Positions 1 through 10,134 of a stretch of 54,814 bases of DNA are shown here, piece by piece (position 1 is the stretch's first letter; every line of letters starts with the position of its first letter). The stretch is from an uncultured Clostridia bacterium (GTDB lineage: Bacteria > Bacillota > Clostridia > TANB77 > CAG-508). Location of the stretch: NCBI GenBank assembly GCA_944387525.1, contig CALXFF010000007.1, positions 1 to 54,814 of the forward strand, given 5' to 3'. Below the pieces are notes generated by a model. It saw only the letters and a program-made list of their open reading frames with translations, did no database searches and was not told the origin of the DNA. Position numbers and translations under genes: made by a program.

Positions 1-700
1 GTTCCTTCACTATCTTTTACTACCATTGTTGTATTGTCTGTGTCTACTACATATGTTCCATTTTCTATTTTCTTTGCTACACTTAATTCTATAGTTCCAT
101 CAAATTTTTTGTATCCTTCTGGTCCACTTGTTTCTGTTATTGTATATGTATCTGGTGTTGATGTATCTGTTATTTGGAATGTTCCTATATTTACTATTCC
201 ACTTGCATTTGTTGCTGTTTTATTTTCTCCATTTACATTAAATACTGCTCCTGATAGTTTTGCTCCTGTTTCTCCGTCTTGTTTTACTATTTCTAATTCA
301 TAATTTCCTTCTACTTTTTCGTTGTCTACTGTTATTGTTATCTTTCCTGTTGTTTTGTCTATTGTTACTGGTATGTTTTGAGTTATTTGCGTTCCTTCAC
401 TATCTTTTACTACCATTGTTGTATTGTCTGTGTCTACTACATATGTTCCATTTTCTATTTTCTTTGCTACACTTAATTCTATAGTTCCATCAAATTTTTT
501 GTATCCTTCTGGTCCACTTGTTTCTGTTATTGTATATGTATCTGGTGTTGATGTATCTGTTATTTGGAATGTTCCTATATTTACTATTCCACTTGCATTT
601 GTTGCTGTTTTATTTTCTCCATTTACATTAAATACTGCTCCTGCTAATTTTGCTCCTGTTTTTCCATCTTGTTTTACTATTTCTAATTCATAGCTTCCTT
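1..700. repeat. Two near-identical 390-bp tandem copies encoding 130-residue surface modules
   Basis: Bases 1-299 and 391-689 match almost perfectly, with a handful of substitutions near 255-275 against 645-665. The period is 390 bp, a multiple of three, so copy number can change without breaking the frame. The first copy continues off the window, so more copies may follow. Confidence 0.9.
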
Positions 701-1916
701 TTAAATCTGGTATTTCGATTTCTAATTTTCCTGGTACTGTAATTTCTTCTTTCTCTGGTATTAATATTGGTTGTTCATTTGGTCCTGTACTTGATGCCCA
801 TAATTTGAATTTCATCTCATTATAAGTTATATTTACTTCTATACTTATTGTTGATTTTAAAGTTTTTTCTACAGGTAGTGAAATATAGAAATCTTTTCCA
901 ATTAAATCTTCAATTGTTGTTCCATTTGATACTTGGCTCTTGTTTTGATCTAGTAAAATATAATCCTCTGTTGCTGTATCATTTATTTTAGTAATAAATT
1001 CTAAATCATATGCTTTTATATTGTTTTGTGTTATGTGAATTGGTCCTATTATTGTTCTTGAACCTTGTATCTCATAACTTAAGGCTTTCGTATCTAATTG
1101 TATTGGTGCTGTTGTTGTACTTGACAAATTATCATATTCAGGTGCTTTTTCTATTGCAGTTTTAACTAAATACTTGTATAAAATTTCTGCTTGTATTTGT
1201 CTTTGTTGTCCTTCACGCTCTCCTAAGTTATAGTCTGCCAAACTTGAGTATGATACACCTCTATCTGTATAATAAAGCCATCCTGAATCAGAATTTCCGG
1301 TTTGGTCATATACGTCAGGATTTTCACCATAATTTGTGAAATACCATAATGCTGCTTGTTGTACTGCTTCTATATCATCATCTGTTAAATGGTATTTGTA
1401 TGCACTACTATGTATTCCTGCTGCATTTAACAAATTATCTTTATAACTTTCATCAGAAATTCCATCATAGTAAAATAGATCTAATACTGCTAATATTCCA
1501 CTATATTGGCTTATTGTACCACCACCATCTAATTGTATAGTACCATCTACTAGACCTTTCAATATATTATTCTGGTTACGTATTGCATCTTTTTCTGTTT
1601 TCATATCATAAAATACGTTATATACTACTTTTTCATCTACATTTTCGAATCCAGCTCCTGCTTTTAAGCAATATATATTGTTTTCAGAGTATGAATTTGA
1701 TGATGCACTTTGATATTCTACTACATTCCAAATTTTAGCTCCTCCTGAATTTGGATCTCCTATTGCATATCCTAGTCCTCCACTTCTAAGTTCAGTTATT
1801 CCAACATATTTTGGATTGCTTGATGAATCTGTTCCTAAAACTTTTCCGTTGAGAGCAAGAATCATTGAAATCACTAATAATAAAATTATTAAAATTTTTG
1901 ATTTAATTGTTTTCAC
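1..1916 (-). CDS. TQXA thioester-domain surface adhesin with SpaA/Cna-B-like repeats, C-terminus outside window
   Basis: Cell-surface adhesin, partial at its 3' end. I start it at a GTG (1914-1916) preceded by AAGGAG at good spacing. Residues 1-28 form a signal peptide (KTIKSK, then a hydrophobic run). A Cys at about residue 83 (NIYCLKAG) and a Gln at about 186-187 (VQQAALWYF) match the Cys-Gln pair that forms the internal thioester in TQXA domains, which bind host or surface amines covalently. After about residue 390 come SpaA/Cna-B type beta-sandwich modules (YELEIVKQDG, GAVFNVNGE, YTITETSGPEGY), two of them nearly identical. The frame is open to the window edge; an LPXTG sorting signal is expected beyond it. 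The thioester function is family knowledge; the residues are seen. Confidence 0.85.
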   Translation of the reverse strand, partial: MKTIKSKILIILLLVISMILALNGKVLGTDSSSNPKYVGITELRSGGLGYAIGDPNSGGAKIWNVVEYQSASSNSYSENNIYCLKAGAGFENVDEKVVYNVFYDMKTEKDAIRNQNNILKGLVDGTIQLDGGGTISQYSGILAVLDLFYYDGISDESYKDNLLNAAGIHSSAYKYHLTDDDIEAVQQAALWYFTNYGENPDVYDQTGNSDSGWLYYTDRGVSYSSLADYNLGEREGQQRQIQAEILYKYLVKTAIEKAPEYDNLSSTTTAPIQLDTKALSYEIQGSRTIIGPIHITQNNIKAYDLEFITKINDTATEDYILLDQNKSQVSNGTTIEDLIGKDFYISLPVEKTLKSTISIEVNITYNEMKFKLWASSTGPNEQPILIPEKEEITVPGKLEIEIPDLKGSYELEIVKQDGKTGAKLAGAVFNVNGENKTATNASGIVNIGTFQITDTSTPDTYTITETSGPEGYKKFDGTIELSVAKKIENGTYVVDTDNTTMVVKDSEGTQITQNIPVTIDKTTGKITITVDNEKVEGNYELEIVKQDGETGAKLSGAVFNVNGENKTATNASGIVNIGTFQITDTSTPDTYTITETSGPEGYKKFDGTIELSVAKKIENGTYVVDTDNTTMVVKDSEG

Positions 1917-2114
1917 TTTAATTTCTCCTTTTTTATAAATATAATCATCTTTAAGTATTATATCACTTTTTGTTAATTTTGTCTATCCCTGTCGTTTAAG
2001 TATTTTCGCAATATTAAATATACATTACGGAACAATTATTCTTATGTTTTATTACAATTATATTACTTTTAATTTACAATTTTTTTGCATATAGAAAATA
2101 TAATTTTATAATGC

Positions 2115-2151
2115 AAAAAGAGATAGTAATTTTATTGGTTCTATCTCTTTT
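2115..2151 (-). terminator. Rho-independent terminator after topA
   Basis: AAAAGAGATAG and CTATCTCTTTT pair around a 14-nt loop. Read on the minus strand the hairpin ends in a short T run, 17 bases beyond the topA stop. Confidence 0.75.
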
Positions 2152-2167
2152 GTATCTAGTATATATT

Positions 2168-4150
2168 TTATTTTTCTTCTTTTTTTGGCTTATTCCATGA
2201 AATATAATCACAAGATTTAGGATTATTTTCACAAATATAGTAATTTCTTCTTCTTTTTGTTTTTCTAACTTGTACTTTTCCTCCACATTTAGGACATGGT
2301 ACATCAATTGTTTCTACAATTGGTTTTGTGTTTTTACACTCAGGATATCCTGGACATGCTAAGAATTTTCCATATCTTCCATATTTATATACCATCATTC
2401 TACCACATTTTTCACATGGTATATCAGATACTTCATCTACTAATTCAACATGTTCTAATTCTTTGTCTACTTTTTCTATTTCTTTTTCAAAAGGTCCATA
2501 GAATTCTCTAATCATCTTTTTCCATGGTTCTTTTCCTTCTGCAATTTCGTCAAATTCGTTTTCTATTTTAGCTGTGAATTCTACATTTATTACATCACCA
2601 AAATTTTCTGTTAGCAATTTATTCACGATTTTGCCTAGTTCCGTAGGGACTAATTGCTTTTGTTCTTTTTCAATATATCTTCTTTCTAATATTGTTGTAA
2701 TTGTTGGAGAATATGTACTTGGTCTACCTATTCCTTTTTCTTCTAATACTTTTACTAGACTTGCTTCTGTATATCTTGGTGGTGGTTCAGTAAAGCTTTG
2801 TTTAGGATTTATTTTTTCTAGTTTAACTTCTTGTTTTTCTTTTAAATCTGGTAACATTCCTTCTACTTCTTGTTCTTGCTGGTCTGTACCTTCAACATAA
2901 AGTTTCATAAATCCTTCAAATTTTATTCTTTGTCCATTTGCCTTAAATGTGTATTCATTTGCATCAATTGTTATTGCCATTGTATCAAATATTGCTGCTG
3001 CCATTTGACTTGCCATAAATCTATTATATATTAATTTATATAATTTGTATTGGTCTTTTGTTAATGATTCTTTTATTGCATCTGGTTCTAACTCACTATA
3101 TGTTGGTCTTATACCTTCATGTGCGTCTTGTGAATCTTTTCCAGTTTTGTAATATCTATTTTCATAGTATTTTTCACCATATGTTCCTACAATATGTTCT
3201 TTTGCTGCTTTTCTTGCTTCTTCTGAAATTCTTGTTGAGTCTGTTCTCATATATGTGATTAGACCAACTGTGCCTTTTTCTGGGATTTTTACTCCTTCAT
3301 ATAGTCCTTGTGCAATTGACATTGTCTTTTTTAATGTAAATCCTAACTTTCTTGAAGCTTCTTGTTGCATTGTACTTGTTGTAAATGGTGGAGCTGGCGT
3401 TCTTTTTCTTTCTCCTTTTTTTACTTCTTGTATTATGTATTTTGCTTTTTCTATATCTTTTAGGATTTTGTCTGCTTCCTCTTTTGAATGTATTTCTAAT
3501 TTTTTGCCATTTTTTCCATAAAATCTTGCTTCAAAGTCCTTTTTACTTTCTTCATCTAGTAAATCTACATATATATTCCAATATTCTTCTGGTATAAATT
3601 TTTCTATTTCTTCTTCTCTATCAACAATCAATTTTACTGCAACTGATTGCACTCTTCCTGCTGATAATCCTCTTTTTACCTTTTTCCATAGAACAGGACT
3701 CATTTTATATCCAACAATTCTGTCTAATACTCTTCTTGCTTGTTGTGCATCTACTAAATTTGTATCTATTTTTCGTGGGTGTTTTATCGCATTTTGTACT
3801 GCTGTTTTTGTTATTTCATTAAAGGTAACTCTTGACATCTTGTCTTTGTCTTCTGATAAAATATATGCTAAATGCCATGCAATTGCTTCTCCTTCACGGT
3901 CAGGGTCAGTTGCTAGGTATACTTTTTTTGCTTTTTTTGCTTCTTGTTTTAATGATTTTATTAAATCTCCTTTTCCTCTTATATTTATATATTCTGGTTC
4001 AAAATCATGTTCTATATCAATACCCATTTTTGATTTTGGTAAATCTCTTATATGTCCCATTGAAGCTAATACTTTTGTACTTCCTCCTAGGAATCTTTTT
4101 ATAGTATTTGCTTTTGCTGGTGACTCAACTATTACTAATTTATCTGACAT
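2168..4150 (-). CDS. topA: DNA topoisomerase I (type IA)
   Basis: Relaxes negatively supercoiled DNA by single-strand passage. The 660 residues begin with the TOPRIM core (LVIVESPAKANTIKRFLG; ATDPDREGEAIAWHL). The active-site Tyr lies in LITYMRTDSTRIS. The C-terminus carries two topoisomerase zinc fingers (CEKCGRMM...CPGYPEC and CPKCGGKV...C...C). Length is normal for Firmicutes, which have fewer C-terminal repeats than E. coli. An AGGAGG-type site precedes the ATG. The leader contains a nested hairpin element (4190-4313), and a terminator follows. Confidence 0.98.
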   Translation of the reverse strand: MSDKLVIVESPAKANTIKRFLGGSTKVLASMGHIRDLPKSKMGIDIEHDFEPEYINIRGKGDLIKSLKQEAKKAKKVYLATDPDREGEAIAWHLAYILSEDKDKMSRVTFNEITKTAVQNAIKHPRKIDTNLVDAQQARRVLDRIVGYKMSPVLWKKVKRGLSAGRVQSVAVKLIVDREEEIEKFIPEEYWNIYVDLLDEESKKDFEARFYGKNGKKLEIHSKEEADKILKDIEKAKYIIQEVKKGERKRTPAPPFTTSTMQQEASRKLGFTLKKTMSIAQGLYEGVKIPEKGTVGLITYMRTDSTRISEEARKAAKEHIVGTYGEKYYENRYYKTGKDSQDAHEGIRPTYSELEPDAIKESLTKDQYKLYKLIYNRFMASQMAAAIFDTMAITIDANEYTFKANGQRIKFEGFMKLYVEGTDQQEQEVEGMLPDLKEKQEVKLEKINPKQSFTEPPPRYTEASLVKVLEEKGIGRPSTYSPTITTILERRYIEKEQKQLVPTELGKIVNKLLTENFGDVINVEFTAKIENEFDEIAEGKEPWKKMIREFYGPFEKEIEKVDKELEHVELVDEVSDIPCEKCGRMMVYKYGRYGKFLACPGYPECKNTKPIVETIDVPCPKCGGKVQVRKTKRRRNYYICENNPKSCDYISWNKPKKEEK

Positions 4151-4189
4151 AAAATCCTCCTTTTTGCTTTTTCTACTATTTTTCCTTTT

Positions 4190-4313
4190 GTTGGAAAAGA
4201 ATTGAATTTTGGCTAGGAAAACAAGTTTGAAATTTATGAGGCGTACTTATCTGTACGCTGATTAAATTTCAAATGAAGTTTGACAACGCCAAAATTGTAA
4301 TTATTTTTCAACA
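4190..4313 (+). ncRNA. Nested-hairpin element A in the topA upstream region
   Basis: Three coaxial inverted repeats are visible: an outer pair ending in ATTTTGGC (4206-4213) and GCCAAAAT (4288-4295), extendable to about 24 bp with mismatches; TTTGAAATTTA (4226-4236) with TAAATTTCAAA (4263-4273); and GCGTAC (4241-4246) with GTACGC (4253-4258). The apex reads GAGGCGTACTTATCTGTACG. The same layout with different stem sequences occurs at 15004-15126. Function unknown. It could be a regulatory RNA, a processing site or a mobile palindrome. Confidence 0.5.
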
Positions 4314-4380
4314 TTCTTACTTATAGTATTCTAGACTATATCTACACAATTTGCAAGTATTATGCATGATTTTGTAATTT

Positions 4381-4704
4381 TTATATTTGAATTGCTTTTT
4401 TCCAAAAATCATATATGATATCTTCTACACTAATTGGAGTTACTTCGTTTTCTTTAAAAAGTGTTAATATTTCTTCAATCTTTTTTTCATCATTTGATAA
4501 ATATGTAATTTCTTTTTCTTCTGTTTTTGTATCGTTATTTTTATACTCTGTTTTTATTACTTTGATTCCAAATCTTGCTTTTTCACCTTTCATTATCTCA
4601 TCTTCGTTAATAATTTTATAGTATTCTAGTTTGATTGGATAATTTATTCCAGCTTCCTCTAGTTCTTCTTTTTTGATAAAAGTACTTGTATAAAAAATTT
4701 TCAA
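4381..4704 (-). CDS. DUF6514 family protein
   Basis: A 107-residue soluble protein with the look of the DUF6514 family found across Clostridia: an N-terminal beta-rich part (YYKIINEDE, RFGIKVIKTEY), a middle segment (ITYLSNDEKKIEEILTLF), and the ending NEVTPISVEDIIYDFW. The family has no established function. It sits alone between topA and the YgjP gene on the same strand, with an AAAGGGGAAA ribosome site. No signal peptide or membrane segment. Confidence 0.6.
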   Translation of the reverse strand: MKIFYTSTFIKKEELEEAGINYPIKLEYYKIINEDEIMKGEKARFGIKVIKTEYKNNDTKTEEKEITYLSNDEKKIEEILTLFKENEVTPISVEDIIYDFWKKAIQI

Positions 4705-4937
4705 TTGTTTTCCCCTTTCTCTTTTGTTTTATAATTTTAACACCTGCTTTTTAATAATACTATGATTTTCTAGGGGTTGCAAGAACTTTTCATCGCAAGT
4801 TTTGCTATATTTTTATATAAAATTACATATTTTGATTTTCTTTTTATGTTTTCTATTTTTTTCAACAAAATTTTTTAAAATATCTAGTTTTTTCATACAT
4901 GATATATTGTGTCTTTGAATGTCATGTTGCATCATTT

Positions 4938-5468
4938 TTAATTGTCTTTTAGTTTTTTCTTATAAACTTTATAATCGTTCATATTTTCTTCTACTAAATC
5001 CCAAAATTTTTTTGAATGATTCATTTCTCTTAAATGGCACATTTCATGCAATACCACATATTCAATTACTTTTTCTTCTTTAGTTGCTAATTTTAAATTT
5101 ATTGTAATATTTCTTTTACTAGAACAACTTCCCCAAGCATATTTTATATCTTTTATTCTAACTTTATTTGGCATTACTTGCAGTATCTTAGAATATTTTT
5201 CTATACTTTTTTCTATTACGTGTTTTAGTCTTTTTATATCTTCTTGTTCTATTTTTTCTTCTTTTTTAGGGTTTTGTTCATATCTTTTGACATTTTCGTA
5301 AATCCACTTTGATTTTTTATTTATAAATTCTTGTATATATTTGTCTTTTAGTCTTATTGGAGCTTTAACTATAACTTTTCCTTCTTTAATATGTATATAC
5401 ACGTTTTTTATTCTTGATTTTTGCATTGTGTATGGTATTTTTTCTCCATTATATTCTATCTCATTCAT
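4938..5468 (-). CDS. YgjP-type M48 metallopeptidase domain protein
   Basis: Predicted zinc metallopeptidase of the YgjP/DUF45 family, 176 residues. The zinc motif is HEMCHLREMNH (HExxH plus a later His). Upstream, YAWGSCSSKRNITINLKLA is the family's WGSC signature. The ATG overlaps the stop of the upstream polymerase gene by four bases (ATGA), so the two are translationally coupled. Cellular substrates of the family are not established. Confidence 0.85.
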   Translation of the reverse strand: MNEIEYNGEKIPYTMQKSRIKNVYIHIKEGKVIVKAPIRLKDKYIQEFINKKSKWIYENVKRYEQNPKKEEKIEQEDIKRLKHVIEKSIEKYSKILQVMPNKVRIKDIKYAWGSCSSKRNITINLKLATKEEKVIEYVVLHEMCHLREMNHSKKFWDLVEENMNDYKVYKKKLKDN

Positions 5469-6685
5469 TTATACTCTTCCTTTTTAAATTTTACCAAATC
5501 ATCCACATCCATTTTAGTTGCTCTTGTAACTGAATTATATCCATATTTGTTTTTCAATTGGTCTATTACTTTATCTAGCTTTTCTTGTTTCTCATTTTTA
5601 TTCGTATTAAATAATGAAATCTGTTCATCTTTTTTATCTGTTAAGTTATCCACTCTAACTCCTACAAGTCTTATTTCTTGACCTTTTCTATACATTTCAT
5701 GTAACAACTCTTTTGCAGTCATATATATTTGTTTTGTTGTGTCAGTAGCTTCAGGTAGCTTTTTTTGATGTGATGTATCTTCAAAATTCTTTGTTCTTAA
5801 TTGTACATTTACTGTATTTGCATAGAGTTTTTCTTTTCTTAACCTATATGCTACTTGCTCTGATATTGTTAGAACAATCTCTTCTAATTTATCCATATCT
5901 GAAATGTTTTTTGGCAATGTTACTGAATTTCCTATACATTTTGGTTTTTCTGGCAAGTATTTTACTTCAGATGTATCTATTCCATTGGCATATTCCCACA
6001 TTAAAGTTCCATGTTTTCCAAATTTCTTTTCTAGTTTTGTTTTATCAGTTTTTGCTAAGTCTCCTATTGTTTTTATTTGCATGTTATATAGTTTTGGTAC
6101 TGTTTTCTTTCCTAACATGAATAATTCTGATACAGGTAATGTCCACATTTTTTCTGGTATTTCTTCTTTCCACAAGGTGTGTACTCTATCTGGTTTTGTA
6201 AAGTCTGATGCCATTTTTGCAAGTAACTTATTATTTGCAACTCCTACATTTACTGTAAATCCTAATTCTTCTCTAACTCTTCTATTTATTTCATATCCTT
6301 TATTTAGTAATGTATCGTTTCTTAAGTAATTTGTCATGTCTAGAAAACATTCATCTATGCTAAATCTTTCTATTTTGTCTGTATATTCTAATAGTAATTG
6401 ATATAACTGGTTTGAATATTTACGGTATATCGGAAAGTTTGATGGGAATATTTTTAGGTTTGGACATTTTATTCTTGCTTGATATATTGTGTCTGCTGTT
6501 TTTACTCCACATTCTTTTGCTTTCATGCTTTTTGCTAAAACAATTCCTGATCTTTTGCTTTCATCTCCTCCAATGATTGCAGGTATCTGTCTTATATCTA
6601 TTTCACTTCCTTGTTTTAGCATTTCTACTGCTGTCCAACTTAAAAATGCATTGTTTACATCTACATGCAATATTTGCTTTTCCAT
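5465..6685 (-). CDS. Y-family DNA polymerase (DinB/UmuC type)
   Basis: Error-prone translesion polymerase, about 406 residues. Palm motifs are visible: ILHVDVNNAFLSW near the N-terminus (metal-binding Asp), and FSIDECFLDMT with the catalytic Asp-Glu pair. Helix-hairpin-helix and little-finger regions follow. I chose the ATG at 6683-6685 because AAGGTGG lies just upstream; an in-frame ATG 51 bases earlier lies in repeat DNA and lacks a ribosome site. The C-terminus (QISLFN) resembles Gram-positive UvrX/YqjW-type polymerases more than classical DinB. Confidence 0.92.
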   Translation of the reverse strand: MEKQILHVDVNNAFLSWTAVEMLKQGSEIDIRQIPAIIGGDESKRSGIVLAKSMKAKECGVKTADTIYQARIKCPNLKIFPSNFPIYRKYSNQLYQLLLEYTDKIERFSIDECFLDMTNYLRNDTLLNKGYEINRRVREELGFTVNVGVANNKLLAKMASDFTKPDRVHTLWKEEIPEKMWTLPVSELFMLGKKTVPKLYNMQIKTIGDLAKTDKTKLEKKFGKHGTLMWEYANGIDTSEVKYLPEKPKCIGNSVTLPKNISDMDKLEEIVLTISEQVAYRLRKEKLYANTVNVQLRTKNFEDTSHQKKLPEATDTTKQIYMTAKELLHEMYRKGQEIRLVGVRVDNLTDKKDEQISLFNTNKNEKQEKLDKVIDQLKNKYGYNSVTRATKMDVDDLVKFKKEEYK

Positions 6686-6812
6686 AACATCCACCTTCTT
6701 TCCTGAGTTTCTTGGGGACGTGCCAAATCGTTTCAAAACGGCACAAAAGGGACAGACCTCAAGCTTATTTTATTATAGAATGTTTGTTTGTTTTTGTCAA
6801 CATTATTGTTCA

Positions 6813-6868
6813 AGGTCCGTCCCTAAATCCCTAAAAAAAGGGATTTAGAGCTCCGTCCCCTAATCCCT
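6813..6868. repeat. GGACGG-type palindromic repeat, copy 1
   Basis: GGTCCGTCCCTAAATCCCT, a short A-rich loop, then AGGGATTTAG and CCGTCCC form a hairpin. Related units lie at 10441, 14031, 21214, 25868 and 32503. A degenerate piece (GGGGACGTGCC, GGGACAG) lies just upstream at 6713-6755. The right part supplies the last codons of gdpP. Such units resemble REP sequences mobilised by REP-associated Y1 transposases in Firmicutes. Confidence 0.75.
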
Positions 6869-8887
6869 CTCTGAGAAATATTCATTTATTCTGTTTATTA
6901 ATTCTTGTTTTGTTTCCTCGATTGTCATTCCTTCTACTTGTGCTCCAGCAAGTGTTATATGGCCTCCTCCGCCTAGCTTTTCTAATATGATTTGTACATT
7001 AATGTCTCCTATTGAACGTCCACTTATACATATTTTGTCTCCTAAGTTTCCTATTACAAATGATGCTGTAATGTCACTTATTGTTAATAATTCGTCTGCT
7101 GCTTTTGCACAAATTAGGCTTACATCTTTTGTTTTTTTGTCATATACTGATATTGCTATTGTGTCATTTACTATTTCTGCTTTTTTAACTACATCAGCTA
7201 TTTTATTAAAGCTTTTTAAGTCACTTTGAAACCATTTTTTTACTCTTATTATATCTACTCCACATCTTCGTAAATATGCTGCAGCTTCAAAGGTTCTAAC
7301 TCCTGTTTTAAATGTGAAGTTTTTAGTGTCCATCATTATTCCGGCATATAGGCTTTCTGCTTCTCTTTCTCTTAGATTTACTTTTACGTCTACATATTGT
7401 AATAATTCTGTTACTAATTCTGCAGTTGATGATGCATATACTTCTTGGAATATCAAGGTTGCTTTTTCTATATAGTCTGTACTTCTTCTATGATGGTCAA
7501 TTACTACTATTTTTTCTGTTTTGTCTAATAAATCTGGTGCTTCTACGTAGTTTATTTTGTTTGTGTCTACAATAACTAATAATGTTTCTTCATTTATATT
7601 TTCTATTGCTACTTCTTTATTTATCATTATGTCTTCGTATTCACTATCTTTTTCAATTGATTTTAAGAAATTTTCTATTTGCGTGACATTTTTGTCATAT
7701 ATTATATATGCATCTTTATCTAAAGATTTTGCTAGTCTATATATTCCCATACATGAACCAATTGCGTCCATATCTGGATTTGTGTGTCCCATTATCATTA
7801 CTTTTTGAGAATTTAGTATTAAATTTTCTAAGGCATGTGCTACAACTCTTGCTTTTACTTTTGTTCTTTTTTCTACTTCTTGTGCTCTTCCTCCAAAAAA
7901 TTTATATATTTCATTTTCTCGTATTACTGCTTGGTCTCCTCCACGTCCTAATACTATGTCCATTGCAGTTTGTGCTGATTTGTATTTTTCTTTATCTGTT
8001 GCCCCTTCATTTGATACCGCAATACTTAGTGTGAATTGTGTTTTGTCATTTATATTTATTTCTTTTATTTTGTCTAACACACTGAATTTATCTTCTTTTA
8101 CCTTTTCTAGATATCTTTGTTCAAAGAAATATACATATCTATCTTTTTCTATTTTTAGCAATACTCCATTTGTTTCATTTGCCCATTCATATATGCATTT
8201 ATCTATTTCTGCTGTTGCTTGTGGTTTTTCTTCACTTTCAAGTCTTTGTATTGCTTCTTCATAGTTGTCTATCATTATTATTGCAATACAAGATTTTGAA
8301 TCTTTATATTCATTTTGTAATCTAACATTTTCTGTATCATCTATAAAGTATAGTATTATCATGTATTCTTTTTTAGATTTTTTTTCTTTATTTCTATTTT
8401 TATTATATTTTACATATCTTGCTATTATTTTATAGTCTTTTTCTCCTATTTTTATTTGTTTTATTATGTCTTTTTTATTATTTTTTTCTGTATCTTTTTG
8501 TATAGCGTCTTTAATGTCAACACTAATATCATCTATATATGTGTTTATGTCTATATTTGCAAATTCCGTTGTAAATTTTGAACTTTTCCATATTACGTTT
8601 CCGTCATTTTCCATGATTATTAATGGAAATGGTGAATTTATTAGACTTGTTTTTGCTGCTGTATCTACAGTCAATGTTAAGTCTTGCAAGGTTTCTGATA
8701 TTTCGCTTTTCCTTTTTTGGTTTGTATAATATGTGTATACTAATAGCAATAAATATCCAATTATTGCATATATTGTCATTTCTGGTGTTTGCCAGCATAT
8801 TACTATTAGTAAAATAAATATTAATACTAAATATATTTTTGTCCTAGAGGTTATTGTGTCTAGAACTTTTCTATTTGTATTTTGCAT
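6860..8887 (-). CDS. gdpP: GdpP-like cyclic-di-AMP phosphodiesterase (DHH/DHHA1)
   Basis: Membrane enzyme that hydrolyses cyclic di-AMP. Domain order in 675 residues: two N-terminal transmembrane segments (about 18-55), a PAS-like sensor (about 80-190), a degenerate GGDEF domain, then DHH (GHTNPDMDAIGSC; VDTNKINY; VVIDHHRRS) and DHHA1 (GGGGHITLAGAQ). This is the full GdpP layout. The final residues (FSERD) are encoded inside a palindromic repeat. It is a separate unit from the polymerase downstream. Confidence 0.95.
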   Translation of the reverse strand: MQNTNRKVLDTITSRTKIYLVLIFILLIVICWQTPEMTIYAIIGYLLLLVYTYYTNQKRKSEISETLQDLTLTVDTAAKTSLINSPFPLIIMENDGNVIWKSSKFTTEFANIDINTYIDDISVDIKDAIQKDTEKNNKKDIIKQIKIGEKDYKIIARYVKYNKNRNKEKKSKKEYMIILYFIDDTENVRLQNEYKDSKSCIAIIMIDNYEEAIQRLESEEKPQATAEIDKCIYEWANETNGVLLKIEKDRYVYFFEQRYLEKVKEDKFSVLDKIKEININDKTQFTLSIAVSNEGATDKEKYKSAQTAMDIVLGRGGDQAVIRENEIYKFFGGRAQEVEKRTKVKARVVAHALENLILNSQKVMIMGHTNPDMDAIGSCMGIYRLAKSLDKDAYIIYDKNVTQIENFLKSIEKDSEYEDIMINKEVAIENINEETLLVIVDTNKINYVEAPDLLDKTEKIVVIDHHRRSTDYIEKATLIFQEVYASSTAELVTELLQYVDVKVNLREREAESLYAGIMMDTKNFTFKTGVRTFEAAAYLRRCGVDIIRVKKWFQSDLKSFNKIADVVKKAEIVNDTIAISVYDKKTKDVSLICAKAADELLTISDITASFVIGNLGDKICISGRSIGDINVQIILEKLGGGGHITLAGAQVEGMTIEETKQELINRINEYFSERD

Positions 8888-9011
8888 ATTTTTTCTCCTT
8901 TTATCTATTCTTATTTATTTTACTAGTGTTTATGCGTTTTGTCAAGAATTTAGCGCCAGTTTCCATAATTTCGACAATTATTGTTACATTATATTTATAA
9001 CATGTATTTAC

Positions 9012-10134
9012 TTATTCCATACTTGTATATGATGTATCACTACCATCTGGGCTAATTGTTGCTAAATATGATTTTGCCACATTTCCTGCTACATCATAAA
9101 ATTCTGCATATGCATTATATGTTTTATTTACCATTGAAGAATCTAAATATATATTAGCTCCTATATATGATTCTTCTGTAATTCCCGTTGTTGTACCATT
9201 TATTTCGGCATAATTTAATTCTTTTGCTTTAGTAAATGTATCCTCTGTGCTTTCTTTATAATAAAAAATTACTTTTGCTATTCCTGAATCAACATCTAGA
9301 GCATTCACAAATACTAATCTAATATAATAGTCATCATTAACTCTTGAAATTGCCATATGTTTTCCATCAATTTGCTCTGGCAGTTTTTTATCTATATTAG
9401 AAATTGTTATTGACTTTTTATTTATATTTCCAGCTAAATCTTTTACATAGAAATACCATGTTCCACTTTCTGTTGCATATCCAGTTTGAGTGATTTCTAT
9501 TTTACTATTTTGAACTTCTATCCAACCATTAGATTCAGCCTTTAAGTTTGGATCTGTACTAAATTGATAATATTGTACTCCGAGAATCTATATCTGTTGT
9601 TCTTCCTGTTAACAAGATATTTTCGTTTGTCCACGTTTTTTTATAATTTTCATCAATTTCAACTGTTGGAAGATTTTTGTCTATTTTGGTTATACTTATA
9701 CTTTCTTTTTGTCCTCCATATTCCAAAGAAATCTCGCAGTTTTCTGTTATTATTTCGTTATCTGTGTACTTTGTTTTTTCACCATTTAGATAATAATATT
9801 GGTTAGCCTCTTGCACATTAGATGGATATGTAATTTTCATAGACAGATTCTGATTTGTCCATTCATCTAAATTATATTCTTTACCATTTGGCAAATAAAA
9901 TATAACATTTATTTTTCCTTGACTATTTGCTTCAATTTTTTTATAGATGTCATCTATATTATCAGATTGATATTCTTCTTGAATTTTACTTAGTTGTTGC
10001 AATTGTATATTATTTTTATTTCTTACTCGTATATATATCGTTAGCATTACAACTAAAATTAATAGCATTGCAACAAGTACATATAATGTTGCTGAACCTT
10101 TTTCGTTATTGATTTTACTTTTTATTTTTTTCAT
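9012..10134 (-). CDS. Membrane-anchored surface protein with Ig-like modules, read through a +1 shift at an in-frame CGG
   Basis: Two frames together give about 373 residues. The start is the ATG at 10132-10134 (MKKIKSKINNEKGSATLYVL) behind AAAGGA; a single N-terminal hydrophobic helix follows. The extracellular part contains bacterial Ig-like pieces (TKIDKNLPTVEI; GVQYYQFSTDP; GTWYFYVKDLAGNINKKS; YAEFYDVAGNVAKS). The first frame ends at 9559 soon after GAT-TCT-CGG-AGT. Skipping the C gives Asp-Ser-Gly-Val-Gln-Tyr-Tyr-Gln-Phe, and the frame then stays open to 9012. It lacks an obvious sorting signal. Exact function unknown; adhesin or envelope protein. Confidence 0.7.
9580..9582 (-). other. 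In-frame CGG at a required +1 frameshift (site 1)
   Basis: Coding strand reads GAT TCT CGG AGT. Homology resumes with GGA GTA CAA in the +1 frame, and the zero frame stops 7 codons after the CGG. Confidence 0.85.

Noticed and set aside
1-700. Direct repeats at the left edge as a CRISPR or other array
   Set aside because: The 390-bp period is in frame within a surface-protein gene and encodes repeated modules.
4805-4930. 40-residue basic ORF on the minus strand just after the YgjP gene
   Set aside because: No ribosome site and Lys/Asn-rich composition expected by chance in AT-rich DNA.
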